From contig JAMJFZ010001781.1 in NCBI GenBank assembly GCA_026225945.1, positions 124,001 through 188,000 of the forward strand: a stretch of 64,000 nucleotides of DNA. Direction: 5' to 3'. The stretch is from Cricetomys ansorgei (Eukaryota > Chordata > Mammalia > Rodentia > Nesomyidae). Position numbers and translations under genes: made by a program. Positions 10,655 to 21,410 of the stretch are shown piece by piece. Under the pieces are notes generated by a model. That model was not told the DNA's origin. It was given only the letters and a program-made list of their open reading frames with translations, and searched no databases. Within the stretch, counting starts at the first letter, position 1. The number at the start of each line of letters is the position of its first letter.

Positions 10655-11055
10655 ATAGTAAGCTTTAGTTGTCACCTTGCCACAGCTCAGAGTCATCTTC
10701 GAGGAAAACCTCAGTTGAGGAACTGCCTAGATCAGATTGGTCTGTGGGCATATCTGGGGTGGGGAGAATTATCGTGATTGTTAATTGATGTAGGAAGGCC
10801 CAGTCCACAGTGGGTGGCACAATCCCTAGACGGGTGCTTTTAAGCTGTATAAGAAAACTAGCTGAGCCTGATGAGCTTGAGAATGAGCCTGAGAGCCAGT
10901 CAACATCGTACTCCATGATTTATATTTTGGGTTCCTGCTTGACTTCTTGATGTTGGACTGTGACCTAGAAGTGTAAGCCTAATAAATCCTTTCTTCCCCT
11001 AAGCTGTTTTTAGTCAGAGTGTTTCATCTTAGCGACAGAGAGTAAATTAAGACGC
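10655..11055 (+). mobile_element. MaLR-like LTR repeat
   Basis: aacctcagttgaggaactgc, gattgttaattgatgtagga, TATAAG near 10846, AATAAA near 10980, then gtgtttcatcttagcgacag. It is one of several copies of this family here. Confidence 0.6.
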
Positions 11056-11410
11056 TAGGTACATCACGCATCTGTTATGGTTCTAAAGCACTAAGAACTC
11101 TGGCCCTCGGGAATTCACTTAGTTTTCCTATGTCACAGAAGCTGAGGCTTGTCGGCTTACTTCACTGAAAAGTGTGGGCAGCGTAGAGGTTGATAAACCT
11201 TCTGGGCCTGAACCTCTACGTCTCTAAATAAGAAGATAGGAACGTAAGCCTTAAGATTTCTCCCACCGTCCTGGCATACTGGGTTGCTCACTGACTTAGG
11301 GATTGCAGCACAAACCAGTTGGCTGCTAAGTCTATTTACCCCAGTTCCCAGGCTGGGATTCAACTCTTCCTGCCTGAGACTTGATGGTATGTACAGTCTT
11401 AGACACTATA
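11056..11410. other. Unassigned interval
   Basis: No repeat or gene recognised. Confidence 0.4.
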
Positions 11411-11414
11411 CTTT

Positions 11415-11515
11415 TCTCTTCTCCATTCTCGGAGCTTTATATGGTGTTGGGGATTAAACCCAGGGCTTTGTGAGTGCTAGGCAAGCAAGCTACAAGGGAA
11501 CTACATGCTAAGCTC
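11415..11515 (-). repeat. ID-type SINE
   Basis: ggggattaaacccagggctt, then gtgagtgctaggcaagcaag. Confidence 0.75.
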
Positions 11516-11574
11516 AGCACTGTGTACTTTGAAGTAGAACACTTGCATATATTTTCTAGTCAGAACCTGACAGT

Positions 11575-11866
11575 TTCCCCTCTCTCTTTCTCTCCCTCTC
11601 TCTCTCTGTTTACATACACTTGTATATGTGTATGTTCCTGTGGAGGCCAAAGTTGATCTCAGATGTTATTCCTGTTAAGATAACGTCCACCTTTATTTTG
11701 AGACGGACTCTCTCACTGGCCTGGAGCTTGCCAGTTAAGCTAAGCGGGCTGGCCATGGAGTCCCAGGGATCATCTGCCTGTCTCCACTAGCATTGTCATT
11801 ACAAGTATGCACCATCACTCCTAGCTTTATAGATGTGTTCTGAGAATTTAACTCATGCTTGTGTGG
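11575..11866 (-). repeat. B4/RSINE1-type SINE, cut by ORR1 LTR
   Basis: A CT-rich run, cctgtggaggccaaagttga, ggcctggagcttgccagtta, then an end joined directly to the LTR at 11867. Confidence 0.65.
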
Positions 11867-12256
11867 TGTGCTGGTTTGACTAAGAACGGTCCCCATAGGC
11901 TCATATAGTTGAATGCTTAATCACCAGGGAGTGGGACTATTTAAAAGGATTATAAGGATTAGGAGGTGTGTCCGTATTGGAGGAAGTGTGTCACTAGGGG
12001 TGGGTTTTAAAGTGTCAAAAGCCCATGCCAAGCCCAGTCTCTCTCTCTGTCTGCCTACAGACCAGATGTAGCTTTTAGCTACTTGCCCAGCACCACACCT
12101 GTCTTCCTGCCTGCTGACATGCTCACTGCTGCAGTTCACCCCTGCATGATGATAATGGACTAAACCCTTGAAACTATAAGCAAGCTCCAATTAAATAAAT
12201 ACTTCCTAAGAGTTGCCATGATTGTGGTGTCTCTTCACAGCGATGAAGCAGTGAGA
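11867..12256 (+). mobile_element. ORR1-type MaLR LTR (ERVL-MaLR)
   Basis: tgtgctggtttgactaagaa, ccccataggctcatatagtt, gtgtgtcactaggggtgggt, aattaaataaatacttcc, then gtggtgtctcttcacagcga match the order of rodent ORR1 LTRs. No internal region is attached. Confidence 0.85.
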
Positions 12257-13690
12257 TGCAGAACCAGAGACTGTACCAAGTGTTCTGTGCAGGGTCTGTG
12301 TGACAGAGGACAATGTGGGTGCTGCAGAATCCCAGAGAAGGGTCTAGGGAGATGGCAGATACTCACAGGGCACCCTGGTAATGCTTCAGCACCTCTTTGG
12401 GAGAAGCCAAATTCATGGAGGGAGAAAGAGAGAGCATTAGTAGGTCAGGTCTGCACAGGACACCTCTGCAGGATCAGGAGGGAGGAGGACATTGAGAGGG
12501 GCAGGAGGCTGGTGTGAATCGGGCAGAAGTTCATGATATCTACAACTGAGCAACTTCATCCTTAGGTTCTTCAATAATGACCTATATTGAGGCTGGTTCA
12601 CATAAAAATATTTATCTCTGATGAGAACAAAAATGAAAATATCTCAGAGAGGAGGGAGAGGAGACATCAGGGCACCAGGAGCCGGAATCTCAACCATCTG
12701 GAATCCTGCTGGGTTTTGGCGGCCAGTTCCAGAGTCTCAGGTATCTTGCCAAGATGTTTGTTTTTAAAGGAGAGGGAGATGGGGGACAAATTAGTGTTGC
12801 CTGCTATTGTAACACCAGATCCTCTTCACCTTGGCATTTATAGACTTCCTGTCAATGACCTGGAGAGCATGTGATGAGGTAGCAGAGAAGCAAGGAAGGG
12901 GCACTACAACAGAGTGATTGAGCTGTGCCTCCCTGGGTTCTTAATATCATTGCTGCCTGTAGCCATATGCTCCAGAGAGGCACTGACAAGCCTGGCCCGC
13001 TTTCAAAGGAATCCCTAAACCCAGATTTTGCTATCGTCATTACGTCTCCAGATTGCTGGTGCTCTGCATAGGAAACATGAATTTATGAAAGTTCTTAAAT
13101 GTTTCCCCATCAGTGTTGATCAACCTCTCCACCATTCCAGGAGGTGCCTGGGTGTTGGAAAAGATGCTGATAAACAGCAAATCCAGTTTATTGTCAAGTA
13201 ATGAAATACATTTCTCTTCCCTGGAAAAGGATGTCTTACCACTTGAGTGGGTTCCAGCAGCTGCATAAGAGGGAATCAAATGGCTTCTTTTTCAGTCTGT
13301 TTGGTTGTTCCTTGCCACCCCCACCCCCATTGCACTTTTTAAAACAGGACGAAAACAGACCCAATCTGTTGAGGACGCCAGCTCTGAAATGCAGCATGGA
13401 CCCTGCTTATGTAGCAGCCATCATCCAAGACATTTGTCAATCTGTGCAGTATGGGGATCCCACTGAATTATACCTCTCCATATCTTCTAGGTCTTTCCCC
13501 ATCCATTTCCTTTTCTTCTTTTCACCTGCTAACTTTGCTGTATTTTATGAACAGAAATCTCTTCCTGGGGCTGAAGAGTGGTAGCAGACCACTAGGGTTG
13601 GAGGCTGGGAGATCACGCACCCAAGTGGAGCTCTTTAACTCTGTAGCATCCCTGACCCAGTCTCCAATCTGATGGACAACGTACCAAAGG
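12257..13690. other. Repeat-poor intergenic stretch
   Basis: 1.4 kb without SINEs. An open frame at 13201-13584 (127 codons) shows no domain, no conserved motif and low-complexity Pro/Phe runs, so I do not call it a gene. Confidence 0.45.
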
Positions 13691-13699
13691 TTCTAGAGA

Positions 13700-14303
13700 A
13701 CCCAAAGCTGTGAATGAACATACTATGTATTTAAAGACTTGTGGGGAAAGAGCAAATCAAAGAGATAAATTCCATGTAAAGACAGGAGCCTCCTACTTGA
13801 GAATTCTTGGGTGGATGGTGGAGCAGTTTGCTACAATCTTTTACCCTCAATTTATGGAAAGAGAAAGGAAGGATAGAAAGAAATCTTCATTGCTCCTTCA
13901 GGTGGCCTTGATGGAGAGAGAAAGAAAGGTAGAAGTCTTCACAGCCCTTTAGGCTGTCCTAAGCTTGGAGAGCAGGAGCTGACAGTGAGCCAGACTAGTG
14001 TGTCAGTTCACTATCCACCCATCCAATCTCTCCAACTGATGTTTTTCTAAGCAATAACCAATAACCAACAAATCAACGACGAGCCACCAGCAGCCAGCAA
14101 CCCACCTCAGCTCTCAGGGCTTCAACTCTTATACACTGTAAGCAAAAGTTCCCAGAAACCAAGTGGCAATGCAATCATAAGGACAAGCTACACATGGCAA
14201 AACAGCTGCACATAACCAAAGTATAGCCACTGGCAATGAGCATTCAAATCAAGCTCATCATCATCCCCCTAACCTGGGAGGGGAGAGAAACATTGTCCAA
14301 ACA
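13700..14303 (-). mobile_element. Probable ERV LTR, minus strand
   Basis: Read on the minus strand it begins TGTTTGGACAATG, carries GTGTATAAGAG (TATA-like, near 14135) and then a GGTTATTGGTTATTG repeat. The plus-strand end is CCAAACA at 14303. The far boundary is uncertain. It contains two tandem imperfect copies of a purine-rich unit at about 13855-13960. Confidence 0.45.
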
Positions 14304-14385
14304 CCATTTTGCACTTTTAAAGAAACCAAAATAACAAAACTTCTTTCACGAGAGGAAAAATAAGCTTTCAACTTAAATTTTTGCT

Positions 14386-14432
14386 GTCTCTCTGTCTCTG
14401 TCTCTGTCTCTGTCTCTGTCTCTGTCTCTGTG
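14386..14432. repeat. (TCTCTG)n minisatellite
   Basis: About eight hexamer units in the T-rich end of a reversed B1. Confidence 0.9.
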
Positions 14433-14632
14433 TCTCTCTCAAGTCAGACTGGCCTTGAACTCGATCTACAGCCAAGAGTGACTTTGACCTCCTTATCCTC
14501 CTGTCTCCACCTACCAAGTGCTGGGATTACAGGTGAACACCAGCATTCCTGGGTTATGCAGTGTGAGGATAATAGAATCCAGGGATTACTGTATCCTAGG
14601 CAAGCATGCTACCAACTTAGCCCTTTAACTAT
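14433..14632 (-). repeat. B1 SINE followed by ID fragment
   Basis: gactggccttgaactcgatc, then ccaagtgctgggattacagg, then the ID-like tatcctaggcaagcatgcta. Confidence 0.8.
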
Positions 14633-14836
14633 TTTTATTTGTTTTTAATGTGCATGAATGTTGCCTGCAAATATGACTGTGTATGACATGCCTCCTGCTC
14701 AGGCAGCCCAGAAGAATTCCAGATTCCTGAATTACAGGTGGTTGGTGAGCTGCCATGTGGGTGGTAGGAACTGAACCCAGGTCCTCTGCAATAACAGTAA
14801 GTGCTCTTAACCACGGGGCTATCTCTCTAGCTCCTT
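14633..14836 (-). repeat. B3 SINE
   Basis: tgagctgccatgtgggtggt, then aagtgctcttaaccacgggg. Confidence 0.85.
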
Positions 14837-14924
14837 TCTTAATGTCATATGGTTATGGCCATAACATCTAAATTTCCTTGTCTACACATATTCCCCCATG
14901 TTCCTTTCTTAACCTCACATCCTC

Positions 14925-15099
14925 ATTTATTTTATTTAAATTGGTGTTTGGCTGCATGTATGTCTGTATGAGAGTGTCAGATCTTCTGGAACAGGAGCTA
15001 TAGAAAGTTGTGAGCTGCCCTGTGGCTGCTGGGAATTGAACCTGGGTCCTCTGGAAGAGCAGCCACTGCTCTTAACCACTGAGCCATCTCTCCAGTCCT
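14925..15099 (-). repeat. B3 SINE
   Basis: ctggctgctgggaattgaac-like core, then gagccatctctccagtcc. From 15100 to 15715 nothing is recognised. Confidence 0.85.
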
Positions 15100-15715
15100 T
15101 TCTCTTTTATTTTAATGTCACCTGTATGTGCATGGGTTATGGGGCCATTCACTGGAGCACGAATACCTAACTAGTGGCCACTTTCCCTGTTGTTTTTCTT
15201 GAGCAAATACTGCAGACCAGGAAAAATTGAAAGTCTATTGCTAAGTGCTACCTCCTTCAACCCTCCCAAGGACAGTCAAATAGCATGGGAAGTAAAGGTC
15301 TGTGTCTCTCGAATCGACTGCTCTTCATCATCTGCCCTGTTCCTGTCTCATCATCATAGCATTAGCTGTTTTAGAGACTGCCATTTCCAGGCGATATCCA
15401 TTCCTCTTCTAGTCTATCATAATTCTAGTGTTCCTCAAGGTATGGAACAGATGATAAATTTAACTACCACCTACATATCCACTTACAATAGTGAGAAGTA
15501 GAAACTGGAGAGAGCAGGAACTTTGTCATAACTAGTACTTTAAAGGAAAGGAAAAGTGGAGGGTAATTATCCAATCATCAAATACTCTGGAAGCAACACA
15601 GAAATATGGTCATAGCTCTGCTAATCCTCATGTAAATTTGGTCCTTTCTTCATCAAGACCTCAATTGGGAGAATATCAGTGATTTGTGGATGATCCAAAC
15701 AACCAACAATGTAAA

Positions 15716-15890
15716 GAATTTTAAATATTTACTTATTTATGTTCGAGGAGGGCTTATGTTAAGGTCAGAGGACAACTACAAGAGTCAGTTTTCTCCTTCT
15801 ACCATGTGGCTTAGGTTAGAACTTAGGTTACCAGGCTTGGCAGCTTGGCAGCAAGAGCATTTATCCAGTGGTCCATATTACTGCCCCCTT
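15716..15890 (-). repeat. RSINE1/B4-type SINE
   Basis: aggtcagaggacaactacaa, then ctccttctaccatgtggct. Confidence 0.75.
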
Positions 15891-15892
15891 CT

Positions 15893-16100
15893 TTAGACAA
15901 GGTCTCATGTATCCAAGGCTAGCCTTGAACTCCCTATGTGTCTAATTGTGACCTTGAAATTCTGATCCTCCTGTTCTAACTCCCAAGCACTGAGATTATA
16001 GGTATGTACTCCCACACTCAGTTTACTTGGTACTGGAATCTAACTCAGGACTTTGTGCACAGTAGGCAAGCTTTCTACCTACTAACCACATCCCTAGCCT
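15893..16100 (-). repeat. B1-ID composite
   Basis: gacaaggtctcatgtatcc, then aactcaggactttgtgcac, then taggcaagctttctacctac. Confidence 0.75.
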
Positions 16101-16104
16101 GAGC

Positions 16105-16980
16105 CAATCATTTTGAAAACAATACTCATTCCATTTCTTCTCTTCAGAATTGTAATTTCAGATAAAGCCATCCTTACTTGGTTCTTTTATGGCCTTGAGT
16201 ACTTTATAGGTCGTGGTATGGTCTTTCTTTTGGCTATACATTCTTTCTGACTATGTAAAGAAACACTGCTTTCAGCAATAAGCTTCTTTTTCAACCTCTC
16301 CTTTCATGGCAAACTGAATGAAGAATTCTCAAAGTCAGATTTTCAGGGTGCACTCTGTGGGACTCCGGAGTATGGTGGAACAAAATATTGCTATTATTTT
16401 TAACTCCTACTGTCCTTTCATGGTGGTGGGGTCTTTGGTTTGTGCTAAGTTTAAATAGTCATCTTTAGTGTAATTCTTGGGGGTACAATTTAACGCTGGG
16501 TGTGGAGGGAATATACAATCTTAGATGTAGAAGCTAGAAGAAAGCAAAATTACTGTGTTTAAGGAATAAGGAACTATAAAATAGGAGTAATAAACATTTG
16601 AGACATATGGTTGTTTTGAGGGCTAAATGAGATAATTTGGAGTGTCTGAGCACAGCTAGCATCCAGGAGCTGAAGCAAAGTTAAGACGGTTTGTTCTGTT
16701 ATCATTGTAGTGGTTGTTGCTGTTCAAGTTGAAGGCTTGCTTTAAAAATACTGCTAATTATAGATTCAAGCTGAGGATCAAAACAAGAACCACAAATGCT
16801 ATTTAGAAGTGTTACTTGCAAAAAAATGTTATAGAACATGAAGCTATAGAATGAAATGCACATGCTATAAACAACGAAAATTAAGGTAGCAGGCGTGAAA
16901 ACTCAGAATGCAGGGACAGGTACGAATGCTCATTTGTTTTACTTGTGTCTGTAGAACACAGCAGAGAAGATTTAAAAAAA
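16105..16980. other. Repeat-poor stretch
   Basis: AT-rich, with no gene or repeat recognised. Confidence 0.45.
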
Positions 16981-16984
16981 AAGA

Positions 16985-16989
16985 TTGCT

Positions 16990-17039
<50 letters not shown>

Positions 17040-17152
17040 TGCTTGTCTGTAGATGCATCACATGTATGCAGGAACCCTGGAGGCCAGAAGACGGTATTGG
17101 GTCCTCTGGAACTGGAGTTAAAGGGGGTTGTGGGCAGCCATGTGGGTGCTGG
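16985..17152 (-). repeat. B3 SINE, part 1, with (TG)n and LTR insertion
   Basis: A (TG)n run at 16992-17038, then the B3 body to gcagccatgtgggtgctgg. It resumes at 17748 (ctgggagttgaacccaggg) after the LTR. Confidence 0.85.
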
Positions 17153-17747
17153 TGTTGGACTTCAGAGATCCAAACTGGGACCCCCAGGGCCCAAACCGGA
17201 ATGCCGCATCCCCACAGAGACTCACAGACGGGATATCGATGCAAATAGCAAGAGGATTTATTCCAGTATACTGGGGCCGTTCTAACACGCAGGATAGAAC
17301 CGACCCCAAGGGGCAGAAAGCAAGCCTTTTTATTTACCGTTGAAACGGTTGCTAGGCACAAACCGAGTTGGGACAAGTTGATTGGTCCCCAAATTGTTTT
17401 CCCATTTTGATAGGTAGGGGCCAGTTAACCTTTAAACTGATTGGTGCTGGTATATAGCAAGGTTGCGGGCTCCTAGAAATTGTAAACTTTAGGGTCTTAG
17501 TCAATGTGGGTGGGGGGAAGATTCTTAGCCCGAGGCCATGGGCTGTCTACGTGGGGAAACTCTTTTAGCCCAAGGCCGTCTTGTTTGTCTTAGAAAGTGT
17601 TTTTCTTTAACTCTGGGAACTGTTTTGGGTCACGGTGCTCCTGGCTTGGGCCTACACAATTTTGGTGCTCTTAGAAGCCTGACTAAAGTTGGCTGCTTTG
17701 GTCTTTTTCTATACTAGGGACCTGAATCTTAAGGTGGGACCTCCACA
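17153..17747 (-). mobile_element. Solo LTR, ERV1-like family A, inside B3
   Basis: A 595-base element, TGTTGG on the left and CCACA on the right, flanked by CTGG (17149-17152 and 17748-17751). It shares long, nearly identical sequence with 36608-37168 and the inverse of 20236-20747 (for example ggcacaaaccgagttgggac, gggaactgttttgggtcacg). On the minus strand an AATAAA-like signal lies near the 3' end. Its U3 start differs from the other two copies. No viral genes adjoin it. Confidence 0.85.
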
Positions 17748-17820
17748 CTGGGAGTTGAACCCAGGGTCCTCTGCAAGAGTAGGATGTGTTCTTAACCACT
17801 GAGCCATTGCTCCAATCCCC
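17748..17820 (-). repeat. B3 SINE, part 2
   Basis: gagttgaacccagggtcctc, then ttaaccactgagccattgct. Confidence 0.85.
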
Positions 17821-17827
17821 TTTTTAA

Positions 17828-17945
17828 TAGTTTAAGATAGAATGTCATGCGGTTCAGCCCCCTTGAACTGTACTTAAATTCCTCATCTTCCTGTCTCAGC
17901 CTCCTGAGTGCTGGGATTACAGGTGTGTCACCCACACTCGGTAAC
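17828..17945 (-). repeat. B1 SINE
   Basis: tcagcctcctgagtgctggg, then attacaggtgtgtcaccc. Confidence 0.8.
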
Positions 17946-17949
17946 TATC

Positions 17950-18185
17950 TTTTTTTTTTTTAAAGACTTATTTATTTTTATTTTATGTGTATCCATGTTT
18001 GTCCGCACATATGTCTATGCACCACATATGTTCCTGGAGCCTAGGTGGTGAGAAGAGGGCACTGGCTCCCCTGGACCTAGAGTTACAGATGGTTGTGAGC
18101 TGCCATGTGTGATGGGAACCAAACTCAGGTCAACTGAAAGAGCAGCCAGGGCTCTTAACCGCCGAGCCATCTCCCCAGCCCCCCT
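17950..18185 (-). repeat. B3 SINE
   Basis: A T-rich head, then gtgagaagagggcactggct, then gagccatctccccagccccc. Confidence 0.9.
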
Positions 18186-18204
18186 TGCACCACCTCCCAT
18201 ATTA

Positions 18205-18370
18205 ACTATCTTTTTTTTTTTTCCTGAGACATGTTTTTTTTTTTTTTGTAACTCTGATTGTCCTGGAACTCACTCTGTAGACCAGACTGGCCTTGAATTC
18301 AGAGATCCTCCTGTCTCTGCCTCCTGAGTGCTAGGGTTAAAGGCATACGTCACCACTGCCCGCCCGACTT
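18205..18370 (-). repeat. B1 SINE
   Basis: gtcctggaactcactctgta, then gaccagactggccttgaatt. Confidence 0.9.
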
Positions 18371-18429
18371 AACTATTTTAATTCTATCCATTTTTTAGTT
18401 GGCCTGTTAATCCACTACCAAGAACAGTA

Positions 18430-18715
18430 GCTTTTTTCTTTTTTTAAAGTCACGGTCTCACTAGCTCTAGCTGCTGTGGAACTCATAGATATCCTCCTGC
18501 TTCTGCCTCACAGAGTGCTGGAATTAAATGCATGTGCCACCTTGGTATCACTTGCAGTCTTCCATGTGTGCTGCTCTGCTTTTCAGTGCTGTCTGCCAGT
18601 TCTTCAGTCGGTCATGCACCCATCCCTCCCTGGCAAACTCAGATCTGCCTGCCTCTGCCTCTGAGTGCTGGGATTAAAGGTGTGTGCTACCACTGCCCTG
18701 CAAATTTTTCTTTTT
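18430..18715 (-). repeat. Two adjoining B1 fragments
   Basis: The first ends gaattaaatgcatgtgccac near 18540. The second ends ctgggattaaaggtgtgtgc near 18688. Confidence 0.75.
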
Positions 18716-18731
18716 TAAAAAAATTATTTTA

Positions 18732-18880
18732 TTGCAGGGTAGTGGTGGCATACACCTTTAGTTCCAGCACCCAGAAGGCAGAGATAGGTGAATTTCTATG
18801 AGTTCAAGGCCAGCCTCGTCTACAAAATGAGTTCCAGAACAACCAGGGCTGTTACAGAAAGAAATTCTGTTTCAAAAAAA
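18732..18880 (+). repeat. B1 SINE
   Basis: ggtagtggtggcatacacct, then caaggccagcctcgtctac. Confidence 0.9.
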
Positions 18881-19103
18881 TATTTTATTTTATTTTATTT
18901 TATGTGTATAGGTAAATTTTGCCTGAATGTATGTCTGAGTACCACTTGAGTGATCGGTGCCCATGGAAGCTAGAAGTAGGTGTTGTCTTCCATGAAAGCA
19001 GAGTAACAGATGGTTGTTAGCTACCATGTGGGTGCTAGAAACCAAATCTGAGTCCTCTGGAAGAACAGTCAGTATTCTTAACCATGGAACAATCTCTACA
19101 GCC
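18881..19103 (-). repeat. B3 SINE
   Basis: tattttatgtgtataggtaa-like head, then gctaccatgtgggtgctaga, then acaatctctacagcc. Confidence 0.85.
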
Positions 19104-19134
19104 AAAAATTATTATTCTTTAAAAGTATTGTATT

Positions 19135-19290
19135 ATCCAGGTGTGCTGGTGCACACCTTTAATACTAGCACTTGCAAGGTAGAGGCAGGTGGGTCTCAGG
19201 GAGTTTGAGGCCAGCCTGGTCTACAGAGCGGGTTCTAGACCAGTCAGGGCTACATAATGAGACCCTGTCTGAAAAACAGAGTAAATAAAC
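19135..19290 (+). repeat. B1 SINE
   Basis: aggtgtgctggtgcacacct, then gaggccagcctggtctacag. Confidence 0.9.
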
Positions 19291-19317
19291 AAGCAAATAA
19301 AATATTTTGCTAATTCA

Positions 19318-19472
19318 TTGTGTGTGCGTATGTTGGGGCAAGCTTGTGGAGGTCATGGGGCAGTTTGTAGGAGTTGAGTCTCTTCTTCCTCCACAAGGGT
19401 CCTGGTGATCGAACTAAAGTTATCTGGCTTTGTAATCTGGCTTTACACATTGAGCCATCTCTCCAGCTCCTA
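19318..19472 (-). repeat. RSINE1-type SINE
   Basis: tggaggtcatggggcagttt, then gagccatctctccagctcc. Confidence 0.8.
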
Positions 19473-19695
19473 AAATTATTATTCTTGAGAAGAGGAGAAG
19501 AAATAAAGAAAGATGGAGAAAAGTGACAGGCAGGAATTACTTCCTTTACCATGAGTAAAGGAAAATAAGTCATATGAATGCAAAGAGTGAGCACATCAGG
19601 TATGAGTACAACAGCTGAACCGCTAGCTGAAATGAGCACCAGGACAGACTCACTAAGGAGTGGCTCAGAAGATCAGTTTAAAGGAGTTCTTTTAC

Positions 19696-19770
19696 GGAGC
19701 TGGGAATGTGGCTCAGTTGTATAGTGCTTGCCTATTTTGCACAAAGCCCTGGTTCAGTTCTTAGCACCAT
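19696..19770 (+). repeat. ID SINE
   Basis: ggagctgggaatgtggctc, then tatagtgcttgcctattttg, then ggttcagttcttagcacc: the tRNA-Ala-like body of an ID element. Confidence 0.85.
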
Positions 19771-20062
19771 GGTGGTTTGAATGTATATGGCCCTGATAGG
19801 CCCCTGTAGTTGAATACTTGGTACCCAGTTGGTGGCATTGTTTTGGAAGGGTTAGGAGGTGTGTCACTGGGGGTGGGTTTTGAGGTTCCAGGAGTCCATG
19901 CTCTTTTACTGTTTCATGCTTGTAGATCAGATGTCAATTCTCAGCAGCATGCTTGATACCATGCTTCTTGCCTTGGTCATGGATTTTAACTCTCTGGAAC
20001 TGCAAGCCCCTAAATTAAATCCTTTCCTTTATAAGTTGCCTTGGTCACAATAACTAAGACAA
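19771..20062 (+). mobile_element. MaLR-type LTR (MT/ORR1 group)
   Basis: atggtggtttgaatgtatat, gtgtgtcactgggggtgggt, ttataagttgccttggtcac, then aataactaagaca. Confidence 0.8.
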
Positions 20063-20235
20063 GCACCAAACTGGGCACGAAGGACAGTGTGATCGATGAG
20101 GCGAACCCAACCAACACCCTGTTGTATACTTTCATTAAAAAAAAACAACACAACTTTATTTTTTTCCTCACTGGCAGGTATTCTTTGTATGAGGTACCAG
20201 GTTACATATATAAAGATATTTGTATGCAGGTAGAT

Positions 20236-20747
20236 TGAAAGGACAAGACCAAAGCAGCCAAACTTTAGTCAGGCTTCTAGAGGCACCAAAACTGTGTAGG
20301 CCCAAGGCAGGGGCAATGTGACTCAGAACAGTTCCCAGAACTAAAGTAAGAAAAACAATTTCTAAGACAAACAAGATATGGACTACTGACTAATGGCCTT
20401 GGGCTAAGGATCTCCCCTGACCCACATTGACTAAGACCCTAAGTTTACATTTTCTAGTGCCCGCGACCTTGCCATATACCAGCACCAATCAGTTTAAAGG
20501 TTAATACTCACATCACTATGTAACCAATAGAAAGATGCCTGATAATCTGTTGCTAAGTTCTGCCTTTGAAATTCCTATATAAGCAAAACTTAGAGTGTGC
20601 TAGGGGTCGCCCTGTGAGGGTGGACCCCAACGCGGGGGGGTCGCCCTGTGAGGGTGACCCCAATGCATTGGAAATAAACCTCTTGCTTTTGCATCGATCT
20701 TGAGTCCTGGTGATTTCTCAGGGGTCTCCTTCCGTCTGCCTCTAACA
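20236..20747 (+). mobile_element. Solo LTR, ERV1-like family A, plus strand
   Basis: A 512-base LTR begins TGAAAGGACAAG and ends TCTAACA. It carries CCAAT (20524-20528), TATATAA (20576-20582), two stem-loop units (20603-20628, 20637-20661) and AATAAA (20673-20678). U3 matches the inverse of the 17153 and 36608 copies, while R/U5 differs. There is no clean target-site duplication: CAGGTA lies three bases before the start (20228-20233) and directly after the end (20748-20753). Confidence 0.85.
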
Positions 20748-20783
20748 CAGGTATATGTATATTGAACAAAGTTAAACTTAATT

Positions 20784-20990
20784 TCAGCTAGGGATGGCTT
20801 AGCTGTTAAGAGCACTGGCTACTCTTCCGGAGGACTGGAGTTCAATTCCCAGCACCTACATAGTAGTTCACAACTATTTGTAACTCCAGTTCCAGGAAAT
20901 CAATGTCCTTTTCTCTCTATATGGTGCACATACATATGTGCAGACAAAACACCCATATATATTAAATAAAATAAATAAATATTTAAAAAA
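20784..20990 (+). repeat. B3 SINE
   Basis: agctagggatggcttagctg, then cagttccaggaaatcaatg, then an A-rich tail. Confidence 0.9.
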
Positions 20991-21002
20991 GTTAAACACA
21001 GA

Positions 21003-21160
21003 AGACTGGTGGTGGTGCATGCCTTTAATTCCAGCACTCGGGAGACAGAGGCAGGCGGATCTCTGTGAGTTCGAGGCCAGCCTGGTCTACAGTGAGTTTT
21101 AAAGACAGCCGAAGTCACAACAGAAAAACCCTGCCTCAAAAAACAAACAAGCAAACAAAC
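21003..21160 (+). repeat. B1 SINE
   Basis: actggtggtggtgcatgcct, gaggccagcctggtctacag, then a CAAA tail. Confidence 0.95.
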
Positions 21161-21410
21161 AAAATTTGAACATAATCAAGTTCTTTGCAACAGTAAAACA
21201 GTGGGGGAGGACAAGCAGTGTAGAATGAAGACTGAGTTTCTGTTTTATAGGATGGAGTATTCTGGAGATTAGATAGTAGTGGTGATAGCTGCATGCTGGT
21301 GAGGATGGGCTTAATAACATTGTGCTGTGCAGTTAAAATGGATTAAAATGGTTAATGTTATGCTGTGTACATTTTAAGCAATTAAAAAGATTAATATGGA
21401 ATTACTGTGT

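Noticed and set aside
13201..13584. 127-codon open frame
   Set aside because: No recognisable domain, biased composition, no splice or promoter context.
16908..17376. Open frames on both strands across the (TG)n tract
   Set aside because: Cys-Val or Thr-His repeats from a dinucleotide microsatellite plus SINE and LTR sequence.
19696..19770. tRNA-Ala-like sequence
   Set aside because: It is an ID SINE; the body has decayed and is followed by other repeats, so no functional tRNA gene is called.
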